Numbered from the stretch's first letter, positions 43,686-52,429 are shown. The stretch: DNA of 64,000 nucleotides from JAEUKA01 sp044228505 (GCA_044228505.1 JBGAUT010000005.1:62001-126000), one strand, 5' to 3'. Translations and numbers: made by a program. The notes: a model not told the origin generated them from the letters alone.

Positions 43686-45095
43686 CTACGTCTTGGTCCG
43701 TTTGGGAGCTGACTTTTTGACAGCCGTTCCTGCTGGTTTTTTCGACGGAGAAGCCTTGGTCTTGGGTGCGGACTTGGCTTTGGATTCCGCCTTGGCCTTC
43801 GCGGCAGACTTGGCTGTGGCCGGGGCTTTCTTCTGGGCCGGAGCTTTCGCTTTGGTTGCCGCCGTTTTCGTTTTGTTCGGAGCTTTCGGCTTGGGCTCGA
43901 TCCGCGCAGGTGTCGGGGCAATCACTCCGTTTCTACAGACACCATCCAGGATTGCGCCCGGGAATCGCGCTCCGGTGATGTTTGCATTGGTGAAATTGGC
44001 ACCGGTAAGGTCGGTGTGCTCGAAGTCCGAGCCACGTAGATCTGCGCCCACAAAGGAACAGCCCTTGAGGCTCGATCCCGAAAAATCAGTCAGGCGCAGC
44101 GATGCGCCGTCAAAGTGTGAGCGGTCGAAATAGGAATCCACCGCCGCGCAGCCATCGAGCTTGGCCTCACGAAAGTCCACGCCGCGACAGATACAGCCAG
44201 ACAGATCCGCAAAGCCGACATCTTTGCCACGAGCAGACTCACCTTCGGCAATCTGCTTCATCCGCAGCACGAGCTGCTGGCCCACCTTTTCACCATCGGC
44301 TTGATAGATGCACAGCGGCAACCCGCTCACCGACAGGAGCTGCCAGTTTCCTTCGCGATTGCCCGCGTCCAGAAACTGTTTGTGCGCAGCCAGGGCCGCT
44401 TCCAGTTCTGCTCCTGCGAGAGTAGGTCCTGCGGAGGCCAGATTTTCGATCATCTGGGCATCCATCATTCGTTCTCCGCGTGGGACTTCCGCGAGCTGGA
44501 ACCCGACCAGCCAGGGCGAAAGAATCGCATCGGGAGGAGTCGGCAAGGACTCGTCGCGGCTCTGATTCACCCACGGACCGGATGGACACCACGACGCGGT
44601 ATCAAAGATCAGTCCGGGCGACAGGTGCTCGACCCAGCGCGGATCTTTGACCTCGATGCGGTAGCGAGCCGAAGGAACCCGTGTTGGATCGGCCCAGTAC
44701 GCACGCCACTCGTCATCCCAAGCGGGCTGCCACGCCGCACTCTTTTTCTTGATACCGCGTGCGAGTACTCGCTTGTCGATGCCTGCGTGAACCGTCTTTT
44801 CGACAAAGGGCACGTTGACCGCTTGGTAGATTCGCACCGACGAGATGTACTTGTCTGCGCGCTCTTCTACGGTCTCGGCGTCGTAAAACTCGGTTTCGCT
44901 AAACTCGGCACCGAGCGGGCTCTTCGCTGTTAAGTTGTACGATTCGTCGTAGCCATAGGCGGGGACGAGCAGAAGCTGAAGCGCAAAGCCCGGAGACTCC
45001 GGGAACGGGCCGGCATCTGGATGGTGAAGCGTCACCACCAGATCGACCCACTTTGCGCCCCTGTTGAGGATTTCGACATCCCAGAGGCTGGACAT
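43686..45095 (-). CDS. Pentapeptide-repeat protein with Lys/Ala-rich histone-H1-like tail
   Basis: A 469-residue protein without signal peptide. Residues ~1-270 form a domain I do not firmly recognise; it may be related to DUF2169-type domains next to type VI secretion effectors (VWVN-like WVEHLSPGLIFDTASW). Residues ~290-380 are pentapeptide repeats (ADLSGCICRGVDFREAKLDG; ADLRGSDFEHTDLTGANF), which fold as a right-handed beta-helix. The last ~85 residues are Lys/Ala/Pro-rich (KTKTAATKAKAPAQKKAP), like histone-H1-type nucleic-acid-binding tails. This combination suggests DNA association or an effector with a basic tail. It is convergent with the terminator. Confidence 0.8.
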   Translation of the reverse strand: MSSLWDVEILNRGAKWVDLVVTLHHPDAGPFPESPGFALQLLLVPAYGYDESYNLTAKSPLGAEFSETEFYDAETVEERADKYISSVRIYQAVNVPFVEKTVHAGIDKRVLARGIKKKSAAWQPAWDDEWRAYWADPTRVPSARYRIEVKDPRWVEHLSPGLIFDTASWCPSGPWVNQSRDESLPTPPDAILSPWLVGFQLAEVPRGERMMDAQMIENLASAGPTLAGAELEAALAAHKQFLDAGNREGNWQLLSVSGLPLCIYQADGEKVGQQLVLRMKQIAEGESARGKDVGFADLSGCICRGVDFREAKLDGCAAVDSYFDRSHFDGASLRLTDFSGSSLKGCSFVGADLRGSDFEHTDLTGANFTNANITGARFPGAILDGVCRNGVIAPTPARIEPKPKAPNKTKTAATKAKAPAQKKAPATAKSAAKAKAESKAKSAPKTKASPSKKPAGTAVKKSAPKRTKT

Positions 45096-45120
45096 TCGGA
45101 TTCCTAAGGCGAGGCCGATC

Positions 45121-47547
45121 CTAGTTACGGAGCGGCTTGTTGTTTTGGAGCATGTACATCATGCGATCGCGGGTCTTCTGCTCTCCGCACAGGACCAAGA
45201 ACTGCTCGCGCTCGAGATCGAGGAGCTGCTGCTCGGTCATGCGGATGGTCGGCGAGGTATTGCCGCCGGTGAGCACCTTGGCAAGCGCGCTACCAACGGT
45301 AAGATCGTGCGGCATGATCTGGTGCGACTCGAGCATCATCTGGAGGCTCGAGCGAATGTTGGCGTAGCCCGATGGTCCCGGCAGCCGAACCTGACGCAGC
45401 CGAGGTGGACGATAACCCGCCCGTAGCAATCCGAGCGCAAGCTGCTTGGCGTCGTAGGTCAGGTGATCGCGGTTGAAGCTGACGCTATCGGATTCGCGCA
45501 GAAAGCCAATGCTGCGCGCCTCTTCCGCCGAGGTCGCGATCTTGGCGAGGCCAATCGTCTCGAACGCTCGCTGCACCGAGGGGAACGGATCCGCGTTGTC
45601 GGGCAGCGTCGCCAGCAGTCGGCACAGGAGCTCTTTACAGCCACCACCACCGGGAAGTAGACCGACACCGACCTCGACCAGACCCATATACAGCTCGGCG
45701 TGGGCGCGGACCGCATCGGCGTGCATGGTCACTTCGGCACCACCGCCCAACGTCAGACCAAACGGTGCCACGACGACGGGGACTGGTCCGAAACGGAGCA
45801 GTTGGTTGGCATTCTGGAAATCGGCGATGACCTTTTCAAGCATCGTCCAGTTGCCTTGCATCGCCGCCATCACGATCAGCATCAAGTTCGCACCGGCCGA
45901 GAATGCTTCGGTGGACTCGTTGGTGATGACCAGGGCTTTTTTGCGAGCGTCGCAGATCTCGATCGCCTTGTTGAGCAGGCCGATCACGTCGCCATCGATC
46001 GAGTTCATCTTGGTCTGGAACTCGAGCGCATAGACGTCATCGTGCAGGTCTAGCAGTCGCGCTCCGTCGTTTTTGTCGATGACCAATCCCTGCGAGGCCA
46101 ATCCAGCCAGCGGCAGCTCACGCGGCGACTTCGGCAGCGCCACTTCGTGCTTCGTTTGCAGGTCGAAGTAGTGCTTCTGGCCCGGCTCGCCGCTGTAAAA
46201 CGACGTGCGACCGGTGCTGAGCATGTCGTAGACCCACCGGGCGGGGCGCACGCCGCTTTTTTCCATCCGCTCGACGCTGGCTTTGACACCGATGGTGTCC
46301 CACATCTCGAACGGACCCATTTCCCAGCCGTACCCCCAGCGCATGGCGCGATCGACCTGGAACAGATCGTCGGCGATCGGAGCGTCCTGCTGGTTGCCAT
46401 CGGCTTCGCTGCGAGGTCCAATCCGGCGTGACGAGTACGAAAAGAGCAGGGCGGTCGCTTTCCAGGCCAGTTCTGCGGCGCGATCCGTGCCCGATAGCAC
46501 CGACTTGATGCGATCGGCAGTCTCGGTCAGGTTCTTGGCGGCCCCGAGTGACTCGAAGCGTGGCTTCTGCTGCGCTCGGTACTCGAGGGTGTTGAGATCG
46601 AGGACGAGCAGTCCCTCTTTGGTCTTCTGATAGAAGCCCTTGCCGGTCTTGTCTCCCTTGTACCCACGGCGGACCATCTCGCGGATGACCTCGGGCGTAG
46701 CGAAGGTCTGACGGGACTCATCGTGGATGAGGTTGTCGTAGCAGTTTTGGGCGACGTCAATGACCGTGTCGAGTCCGACCATGTCGGCGGTGCGAAAGAC
46801 GGCGCTCTTTGGACGACCGAGCGGCGAGCCAAAGATCGCATCCACTTCTTCGACGGTGAAGCCAGCGGCCAGCGCCTCGGAGATGAGGCCCATCATGCCG
46901 TAGATACCGATGCGGTTGGCGACGAAGTTGGTGGTGTCCTTGCCGTAAACGATGCCCTTGCCGAGCTGGGTTTCGCCAAAGCCTGCGATCTGGCACATCA
47001 CCTGTGGATCGGTGTCCTCGCCGGATACCAGTTCCAGAAGACGCATGTAGCGAACCGGGTTAAAGAAGTGCGTGACCAGAAATCGTCGCCGCATGTCGAG
47101 CGAGCGACCCGCCATCAGCTTGCCAATGGGCAGGCCCGAGGTGTTCGACGCCAGCACGGTCTGCGGTCCCAGCAGCGGCTCGATTTTCGAGAACAGGGCT
47201 TGCTTGACCGTTAGATCTTCGCGCACTGCCTCGATGACGATGTCGGCCTTCGCGGCCTCGGCGAGGTCATCTTCCAAGTTGCCGATGCGAATCCGCTCCA
47301 GATCCCGTGGGTGGAAGATGAGCGATGGCTTCGAGGTCCGAAGCCGGTCCACGCCACCCTGTGCGAAGCGGTTTCGTGCTCGCTTGTCACCCACGGCAGC
47401 CGGGGCCAAGTCCGGCGGCACGATATCCAGAAGGAGCACATCCAAACCAGCGCCGGCCAGGTGCGCCGCAATTCCCGAACCCATCACACCCGCGCCGAGA
47501 ACGGCGGCCCGGCGAAAGCGCCGATCGTGCTTACCCTGCTTATCCAT
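45121..47547 (-). CDS. Bifunctional 3-hydroxyacyl-CoA dehydrogenase / enoyl-CoA hydratase (FadN-like)
   Basis: An 808-residue beta-oxidation enzyme. GGAGGA precedes ATG 47547, preferred to the longer frame from 47589. The order is dehydrogenase first: the NAD-binding loop GAGVMGSGIA (about residue 18), then HFFNPVRYMRLLELV. The hydratase/isomerase module is at the C-terminus (LTLGGGAEVTMHAD; LVEVGVGLLPGGGGCKEL), with both usual Glu positions filled. This order matches Bacillus FadN and not E. coli FadB. A thiolase partner is not in the window. It probably acts in the cytoplasm on fatty acid degradation. Confidence 0.93.
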   Translation of the reverse strand: MDKQGKHDRRFRRAAVLGAGVMGSGIAAHLAGAGLDVLLLDIVPPDLAPAAVGDKRARNRFAQGGVDRLRTSKPSLIFHPRDLERIRIGNLEDDLAEAAKADIVIEAVREDLTVKQALFSKIEPLLGPQTVLASNTSGLPIGKLMAGRSLDMRRRFLVTHFFNPVRYMRLLELVSGEDTDPQVMCQIAGFGETQLGKGIVYGKDTTNFVANRIGIYGMMGLISEALAAGFTVEEVDAIFGSPLGRPKSAVFRTADMVGLDTVIDVAQNCYDNLIHDESRQTFATPEVIREMVRRGYKGDKTGKGFYQKTKEGLLVLDLNTLEYRAQQKPRFESLGAAKNLTETADRIKSVLSGTDRAAELAWKATALLFSYSSRRIGPRSEADGNQQDAPIADDLFQVDRAMRWGYGWEMGPFEMWDTIGVKASVERMEKSGVRPARWVYDMLSTGRTSFYSGEPGQKHYFDLQTKHEVALPKSPRELPLAGLASQGLVIDKNDGARLLDLHDDVYALEFQTKMNSIDGDVIGLLNKAIEICDARKKALVITNESTEAFSAGANLMLIVMAAMQGNWTMLEKVIADFQNANQLLRFGPVPVVVAPFGLTLGGGAEVTMHADAVRAHAELYMGLVEVGVGLLPGGGGCKELLCRLLATLPDNADPFPSVQRAFETIGLAKIATSAEEARSIGFLRESDSVSFNRDHLTYDAKQLALGLLRAGYRPPRLRQVRLPGPSGYANIRSSLQMMLESHQIMPHDLTVGSALAKVLTGGNTSPTIRMTEQQLLDLEREQFLVLCGEQKTRDRMMYMLQNNKPLRN

Positions 47548-47753
47548 ACCGATATTCCTCCGAATCGTTCGCCGGGAGTCTATCACCAAAATTCTGAGTT
47601 TTTCCGTTGTTGACAGGAGTGGACACCCTGCGCAAAAGTGGCAGGTCCGTAAGTCGCGGTAAGTGTTGTGGCATTCGTGCCGTCAACCAGCGTTTCTTGC
47701 GCTACGCCGCTCAAAACACATTCGCAAACACCTGGAACACGGAGGATCTATCC

Positions 47754-47933
47754 ATGGGTCGTGGAGACAGCCGCAATAGCTCGAAGATGCGTCGCTTGAA
47801 GGCGCAGACTCGACTGAAGAACCGTATCAAGAACCGTCGCGCTGCCGCTGCTGCTGCTCGTGCCGAAAAGAAGGCGTCGGCCGCTCCCGTCGCGGCACCC
47901 GCTGTCAAGGCGGGCAAGAAGGTCGCTCACTAG
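47754..47933 (+). CDS. Small basic protein (MGRGDxR-type, bTHX-like)
   Basis: A 59-residue protein with GGAGG before ATG 47754. It is strongly basic (MGRGDSRNSSKMRRLKAQ, then RLKNRIKNRR) with an Ala/Lys tail. The opening MGRGD is like that of the ribosomal protein bTHX and related small basic proteins, but the rest does not match bTHX closely. It could be ribosome- or nucleic-acid-associated. The longer frame from 47607 has no ribosome-binding site. It is divergent from the beta-oxidation gene. Confidence 0.65.
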   Translation: MGRGDSRNSSKMRRLKAQTRLKNRIKNRRAAAAAARAEKKASAAPVAAPAVKAGKKVAH

Positions 47934-48039
47934 CAGCCATCGCCACGCGACCGACGCAGTGACTTCGCTTCTGCGTGGCTGATGCCGTTCAAGCGCAGAA
48001 AGCCCTGACATCGTTTGCAGTCCGCGTTAGGCTGTGACC

Positions 48040-48435
48040 ATGTCTGTTCGTCGAACCGTGGCTCCCGACATCGCTGGCTGCACGTTTGTGCTGTTCGCCT
48101 GCACCCTCAGCTTCGCGGTACTTCGCGCTCCCTTTATCCACAAGCAAGCGTCTCCGATGGCCACTGATCTTGCGGCCTACGGCGGTCTTATGTTTGCCTG
48201 CATGTTGATCGCGGGGGGTCTGTTTCAGCGTAAGTTATGGGCCTTCTTTCCTGCTGTTGTGCTATCAGGGCTCGCCATCTATGCGAGTGTGACGAATTGG
48301 CACATGCCGGAAACCGGTCAACTACCCGCAGGAGTGCTCGGGGTGACGGCGGCTCTGCTGCTCGTCCTACGTTACCGCGAGTTTACGGGTGGATTTGATT
48401 TTCGGTCCGATTCCGCTTCGTCCAGCGCTGGGTAA
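48040..48435 (+). CDS. Small four-helix membrane protein, unknown
   Basis: A protein of about 131 residues with four hydrophobic segments (CTFVLFACTLSFAVLRAPF; LAAYGGLMFACMLIAGGLF; LWAFFPAVVLSGLAIYASV; GVLGVTAALLLVLRY). The ATG at 48040 is chosen over the GTG at 48034. The C-terminus is a short Ser-rich tail. The family is not recognised. It stands alone between a small basic protein and the globin operon. A hairpin (GGGGATGG/CCATCCCC, 48478-48496) follows. Confidence 0.65.
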   Translation: MSVRRTVAPDIAGCTFVLFACTLSFAVLRAPFIHKQASPMATDLAAYGGLMFACMLIAGGLFQRKLWAFFPAVVLSGLAIYASVTNWHMPETGQLPAGVLGVTAALLLVLRYREFTGGFDFRSDSASSSAG

Positions 48436-48477
48436 TCCCTTTTCGTTTCCTACCTGCTCCTTCTCCGTACAGAGTCC

Positions 48478-48496
48478 GGGGATGGATGCCATCCCC
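48478..48496 (+). terminator. Possible terminator hairpin
   Basis: GGGGATGG (48478-48485) and CCATCCCC (48489-48496) form an 8-bp stem with a 3-nt loop. There is no T-run after it. Position after the membrane protein gene is the main support. Confidence 0.4.
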
Positions 48497-48703
48497 CACG
48501 TCGCTAGTTGTCCGTCGAATAGTGGGATTAAGTAGCATCCAGTAGGACTCTTATTTTGTGCCGAGGATACGCTCGGAATTCGGCGATAATCGTGCTACGG
48601 TTCGATCAAGTCGGCAGTATTGTGTGAGGGGAACTGTCTTGGACCAAGTCTGCAGAATCGGCATTGGATATCGCGCCGTGTACGCAGTCAGCAAAGGGGC
48701 GGA

Positions 48704-49174
48704 ATGACCATGATCGCACCCTCCGGACAGGTTCAGGAAGCGAGCGGTTTCGAGGAGTTTCGAGTTGACGGCGATGTTCTGTTTGCCCGGGCCATCGGTG
48801 CCACAACGCTCGAAGACGTGAAGCGCATGTTCGCGATAAACCAAGGGCTGTATGAGCGCTACGGGTACGCGCTGGTGTTGATCGACGGCGCTCGTGCATC
48901 GACGACCGCACCAGATGCTCGCAAGTATCAGTCGGATCTTCTGCGTAAGCGGATCTTTCCGAGCCACACCGCGATCTTTGGTGGTGGAGTCCTGGTCCGG
49001 ACAACCATCTCGCTCATGATGAGGGCTACTGAACTGCTGACTGGGACGAAAATTCCCGTAGAAATGTTGGCGGATGAACAGACTGCTCGGACTGTGTTGG
49101 CTGCTGCGCGTGAGCGATTTCGGATCCAAGGAATTGCCAAGCAGCCGCTCGATTCCACCAAGCAAATTAAATAA
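48704..49174 (+). CDS. STAS/SEC14-like (SpoIIAA-like) protein, paralogue 1
   Basis: A 156-residue protein with GGGGCGGA before ATG 48704. The fold pattern is a VDGDVLFARAIG strand, the TLEDVKRMFAINQGLYERYG helix, a VLID strand, and a second half with ARKYQSDLLRK, PSHTAIFGGG, LLTGTKIPVE and the terminal ARERFRIQGIAK. This resembles STAS/SEC14-like proteins of Myxococcota. The blocks are shared with the paralogues at 49913 and 50392. It is the first gene of a four- or five-gene plus-strand group that includes a truncated globin. No catalytic residues were identified; a binding or signalling role is likely. Confidence 0.8.
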   Translation: MTMIAPSGQVQEASGFEEFRVDGDVLFARAIGATTLEDVKRMFAINQGLYERYGYALVLIDGARASTTAPDARKYQSDLLRKRIFPSHTAIFGGGVLVRTTISLMMRATELLTGTKIPVEMLADEQTARTVLAAARERFRIQGIAKQPLDSTKQIK

Positions 49175-49186
49175 GAGGTATTCATT

Positions 49187-49282
49187 ATGATTCATATTAA
49201 CGCGTCCGTTGCGCTCTGGATTCCTGCGCCAATATGCCTCGACCGAGTTGCAGCAGAATTGTCTCAGAAAGGGGGAAGGTGA
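49187..49282 (+). CDS. Possible 31-codon leader ORF coupled to the globin gene
   Basis: An ATG at 49187, preceded by GAGG with an 8-bp gap, opens a 31-codon frame (starts MIHINASVALWIP). Its TGA (49280-49282) shares its last base with the ATG of the globin gene (TGATG). It fills almost the whole gap between the first STAS gene and the globin gene, so it could be a real small protein or a coupling leader. The coding evidence is only positional. Confidence 0.4.
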   Translation: MIHINASVALWIPAPICLDRVAAELSQKGGR

Positions 49283-49926
49283 TGGCAGAGTCTATCGAAA
49301 GCAAGGGGCGTGTCCGGCGTGGACCGTTGGCACCGAATCCGGAACTGTGGGCGAATCTCGGAAATGGGGAAAGGCTCACCGCAATCCTGAATGAGTTTTA
49401 TACGTTGGCATTTTCAGATCCGCGCCTAGGACCGTATTTCAAAGACGTGACCAAGCAGCGTGTGATCGAAAAACAGTACAACTTTTTGTACGAGATTCTG
49501 ACGGGAGAGCCGGTCTACTTTGGCGAGCGGCCGCGCAATGCCCACCACTGGATGGTGATTTCCGATGAGCTGTTCGAGTACCGAGAGGATCTACTGGCAG
49601 AGGTCGAGCGGCGTCACGGACTGGATGAGCAGAGCATTCGACAGTGGCGGGCGCTAAACGAAGCGTTCCGTAAGCAGATCGTCAAGAACAAGCCGATTCC
49701 CAAGAAAGTGGGCGGAATCGCTTTCCCTCTGGAAGGGTACGAAACGCTGACCTTGAGCGTGGGCTCTGTCTGTGACGACTGTATCTGTGAAATGTCCGAA
49801 GGACAGACTGCGACGTATCACGTGCGTACCGGCAAGACGTACTGTGAACGCTGCGCGGTCAAGTACACGACCGTTGTCTCTGAAATCGCAGACGACGAGG
49901 TAGAGGACGCTCGTGAGGCAGACTAA
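49282..49926 (+). CDS. Truncated haemoglobin with C-terminal four-Cys domain
   Basis: A 214-residue protein with GGGGGAAGG upstream. Residues ~27-135 fit a truncated haemoglobin: LTAILNEFYTLAFSDPRLGPYF contains the CD1-type Phe, and PRNAHHWMVISDELF provides the proximal His. WRALNEAFRKQIV matches the last helix. The C-terminal ~60 residues carry CDDCIC and YCERC, a likely zinc or Fe-S site, which is not part of usual globins. So it may be a haem-based O2 or NO sensor or reductase. It overlaps the next STAS gene by 14 bp and is coupled upstream to a 31-codon ORF. Confidence 0.82.
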   Translation: MAESIESKGRVRRGPLAPNPELWANLGNGERLTAILNEFYTLAFSDPRLGPYFKDVTKQRVIEKQYNFLYEILTGEPVYFGERPRNAHHWMVISDELFEYREDLLAEVERRHGLDEQSIRQWRALNEAFRKQIVKNKPIPKKVGGIAFPLEGYETLTLSVGSVCDDCICEMSEGQTATYHVRTGKTYCERCAVKYTTVVSEIADDEVEDAREAD

Positions 49927-50374
49927 CCCCGCAGATTCTAGCGCAGGAGTGCCAGATGGTTGGCGGCGGATTGGTTCCAATCTGGTGCGAGTGGACGGAG
50001 ATCTTGTGTTCAATCGCATCGTCGATGCGATGACGCTTGAGGATTCAAAGCAGCTCGTTGCGATCTGTACGGAAGTGGTGGAGCAGTATGGCTACGTGCT
50101 GGTGCTGACAGATAACACCCGGGCTGGAGTGCCCACACCGGGGGCTCGGAAGTTCCAGACCGAGCAACTCCGTCGACCTCTGCATCCGAGCCAGACCGTC
50201 GTCTATGGGAGCAGTTTGATCGGTCGGACTTCTGTCTCGATGGTGTTGCGGGCCGTCGCGTTGTTCACAGGGCAGAGGCTTCCGATTGCGATGGTTGCCG
50301 ATGAAAAGAGTGCACGGGAGCTTCTGAGTGCAGCTCGCGAACGGTTCCGAGCACAGGGCATTGCCAAGCGCTGA
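49913..50374 (+). CDS. STAS/SEC14-like (SpoIIAA-like) protein, paralogue 2
   Basis: A 153-residue protein starting at GTG 49913 inside the globin gene (14-bp overlap), so translation is probably coupled. It shows the same blocks as paralogues 1 and 3: VDGDLVFNRIVDAMTLEDSK, VLVLTDNTRAGV, ARKFQTEQLRR, PSQTVVYGSS, LPIAMVADEKSAREL and ARERFRAQGIAK. It is the most diverged of the three (Thr for Arg-type contacts around LTD; LRRP for LRK). The function is unknown; it may form a complex with the globin and the other copies. Confidence 0.8.
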   Translation: MRQTNPADSSAGVPDGWRRIGSNLVRVDGDLVFNRIVDAMTLEDSKQLVAICTEVVEQYGYVLVLTDNTRAGVPTPGARKFQTEQLRRPLHPSQTVVYGSSLIGRTSVSMVLRAVALFTGQRLPIAMVADEKSARELLSAARERFRAQGIAKR

Positions 50375-50391
50375 ACAGTGAGTAGGGGTGC

Positions 50392-50835
50392 ATGACCGAA
50401 ACAGTGGACAAGGAACAGAATCGCTCACGCCCGAATGAGACCCGTGTAGAAGGTGACGTGGTGATTCATCGATCCGTGGGTTCTCAGAGCGTCGAGGACA
50501 TCAAGCACCTGTTTGCGATCGCCCAGTCCGTGTACGAGCGCTATGGTTACGCGCTGATTCTGCTGGATGGCTCCCACAGCGGGGTGCTGACTCCCGAGGC
50601 TCGTAAGTACCAAAGTGACTTCTTCCGCAAGCAGATCCTGCCGAGTCATACCGCGCTGTATGGCAGTGGCTGGTTGCTGCGGACAGCAGTGACGCTGACG
50701 ATGCGGGCGACTGAGCTGATGACCGGGACGGTGGTGCCGGTGACACTGGTTGCGGATGAACAGGCGGCGAGGCAGGTGTTGGCCGATGCTCGCGAGCGAT
50801 TTCGGGCGCAAGGCATCGCCAAGAGTCCGAAGTGA
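50392..50835 (+). CDS. STAS/SEC14-like (SpoIIAA-like) protein, paralogue 3
   Basis: A 147-residue protein with AGGGG before the ATG, 17 bp after paralogue 2. Blocks: VEGDVVIHRSVG, VEDIKHLFAIAQSVYERYG, ILLDGSHSG, ARKYQSDFFRK, PSHTALYGSG, MRATELMTG, LVADEQAAR and ARERFRAQGIAK. It is closest to paralogue 1. It is the last gene of the globin group. A lower-GC stretch of about 220 bp without a gene follows before the XRE gene. Confidence 0.8.
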   Translation: MTETVDKEQNRSRPNETRVEGDVVIHRSVGSQSVEDIKHLFAIAQSVYERYGYALILLDGSHSGVLTPEARKYQSDFFRKQILPSHTALYGSGWLLRTAVTLTMRATELMTGTVVPVTLVADEQAARQVLADARERFRAQGIAKSPK

Positions 50836-51054
50836 ACTTGGGCCATCGGTTGGTGTTGGCACGGACATCAGTTGGACTGAGTACAATTTTCCTTGCCCGA
50901 AATCGTGACAACTTTACCCCTTTGGAATCATTTTTTGCTCGTCGAGTAATTTTGAATTTCCGTCGAGAGTGTTTTGGGGGACGAATGGGTAAAGTGTTCG
51001 CAAAGAGTGGGCAAAGGCGTCCACTCGCGTGGGGACTTTGTTATTCGCCTCGAT

Positions 51055-51531
51055 ATGCAGATCACCGAATGCGAGCAGTCTGTTTCCACCCCTGTTCCTC
51101 CTGAACTCCGGCGAAACCGCGTGGCCTGGCAGGCCAAACGACTGCTGACCGAAGCCGCCGGTCAGTTGGGCGATCTGGTGCGGCTGTCTTCGGCGACGCA
51201 GCAGCCAATGTGGGTCGAGGCGCTGCGTACCGTTGAACAGGTGAGTGCGGTGCTGGACTTGATTGCACGTCCGCCGCTGCGCAGTCGCCGCTATCGCTAT
51301 AGCCTCGATTGGCGGCGGAAGTTTGCCTCTCTGTTGCGTGAGCGTCGTGAGGAGCGCGGTCTGACTCGGCAGCAGATCGCCGAGCGTAGCAAGCTGTCGC
51401 TTGGGACCATTCGCAACATCGAGACGCTCCGGGTTCATCCAGAGATCGACACCATTGAGCGCCTGCTCGCGGTCGCAGAGCTAGGCCTCTCGTGGTGTGA
51501 TCTCGGCCCGATACAGCTGCCTAAAAAGTGA
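51055..51531 (+). CDS. XRE-family transcriptional regulator
   Basis: A protein of about 158 residues. The last half is a helix-turn-helix of the XRE/Cro type (LLRERREERGLTRQQIAERS, KLSLGTIRNIET, then TIERLLAVAELGL). The N-terminal half is a helical region of its own (AWQAKRLLTEAAGQLGDLVR). The ATG at 51055 is a best guess; the open frame extends to 50974. It is convergent with the Crp/Fnr gene, 9 bp apart. It may regulate the globin group upstream (inference). Confidence 0.8.
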   Translation: MQITECEQSVSTPVPPELRRNRVAWQAKRLLTEAAGQLGDLVRLSSATQQPMWVEALRTVEQVSAVLDLIARPPLRSRRYRYSLDWRRKFASLLRERREERGLTRQQIAERSKLSLGTIRNIETLRVHPEIDTIERLLAVAELGLSWCDLGPIQLPKK

Positions 51532-51540
51532 ACAACTTGG

Positions 51541-52257
51541 CTAGGCGAGGGCTCGCAGTCCTTCGCGGTCCGATAGGATGACGCGCCGACCCTCGGTGGC
51601 GATGAGACCACTGCGCTTAAACTGACTGAGCGTGAGCGACACCGTCTCACGCGTCGAGCCGATAAGGTTGGCCATCTCTTGGTGGGTGATCTTGAGCGAC
51701 ACCAAAGTGCCTCGGCTGTCATCGATGCCGTAGTCTTGCCCGAGTCGTAGCAACAGCTCAGCGAGCTTCGAGTTCACGTCTTTGAAAATCAGGTTTTCGA
51801 TTTTGCCCTCAAGCTCCCGGCGCCTTTGCGCCAGCACTTTGACCAAGCGGAAGCCAATCAGGCCTTCCTTTTGGACCAATCGCTCGAAGATCCCGCGCTC
51901 GACTTCGATGACCAGCGAGGTATCCATCGCTTCGGCCATGTCTTCGCGAGCCCCGCCTTCGATCAAACACAGCTCGCCAAACGGATCGCCCGCCACGCGG
52001 TAGTCGAGGGTTAGTTCTTTGCCGTCGCGTGTGACCTTGCTGATCTTGACGCGACCCACGCTCAGGAAATACACCGCCTGGCCGGGATCGCCAGGAAGAT
52101 AGATCACCTGTCGCCGTCGCAGATCCCACAGCTGCACCGAGTCTGCGAGCTGCTGCAGCGTGTCATGCGGAATGTCCGCGAGGAGCGGAAGCTTCTTTAA
52201 ACACCACAGCGCTTTTTTTGGATCCTGATAATGTTGCCCGGTTTCACGAGTCGCCAT
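51541..52257 (-). CDS. Crp/Fnr-family transcriptional regulator
   Basis: A 238-residue protein. The N-terminal cyclic-nucleotide-binding fold (GDPGQAVYFLSVGRVKI; GDPFGELCLIEGGARED) is joined to a C-terminal HTH_Crp (ITHQEMANLIGSTRETVSLT). The effector pocket reads FGELCLIEGGARED, which departs from the cAMP-binding RxS of E. coli CRP, so the ligand is unknown. No N-terminal Fnr-type Cys cluster is seen. It is divergent from the methylase gene and near the globin group, so oxygen or NO control is possible (inference). Confidence 0.9.
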   Translation of the reverse strand: MATRETGQHYQDPKKALWCLKKLPLLADIPHDTLQQLADSVQLWDLRRRQVIYLPGDPGQAVYFLSVGRVKISKVTRDGKELTLDYRVAGDPFGELCLIEGGAREDMAEAMDTSLVIEVERGIFERLVQKEGLIGFRLVKVLAQRRRELEGKIENLIFKDVNSKLAELLLRLGQDYGIDDSRGTLVSLKITHQEMANLIGSTRETVSLTLSQFKRSGLIATEGRRVILSDREGLRALA

Positions 52258-52429
52258 GCGTCCCTACATACTGCAAACGCCCCGAATACGGCAACCATCG
52301 GTTTTGCCGATTACGTTTGCCTGTCGCTTGGTGAGGGGTGACACACTGCTGCGGCCGCTATGCGAGCTTGCGTGGCACTCGCTGCCCGCTTATCTCCAGC
52401 GCTAATCCTTTTTGTCGAGGCACTTACTG

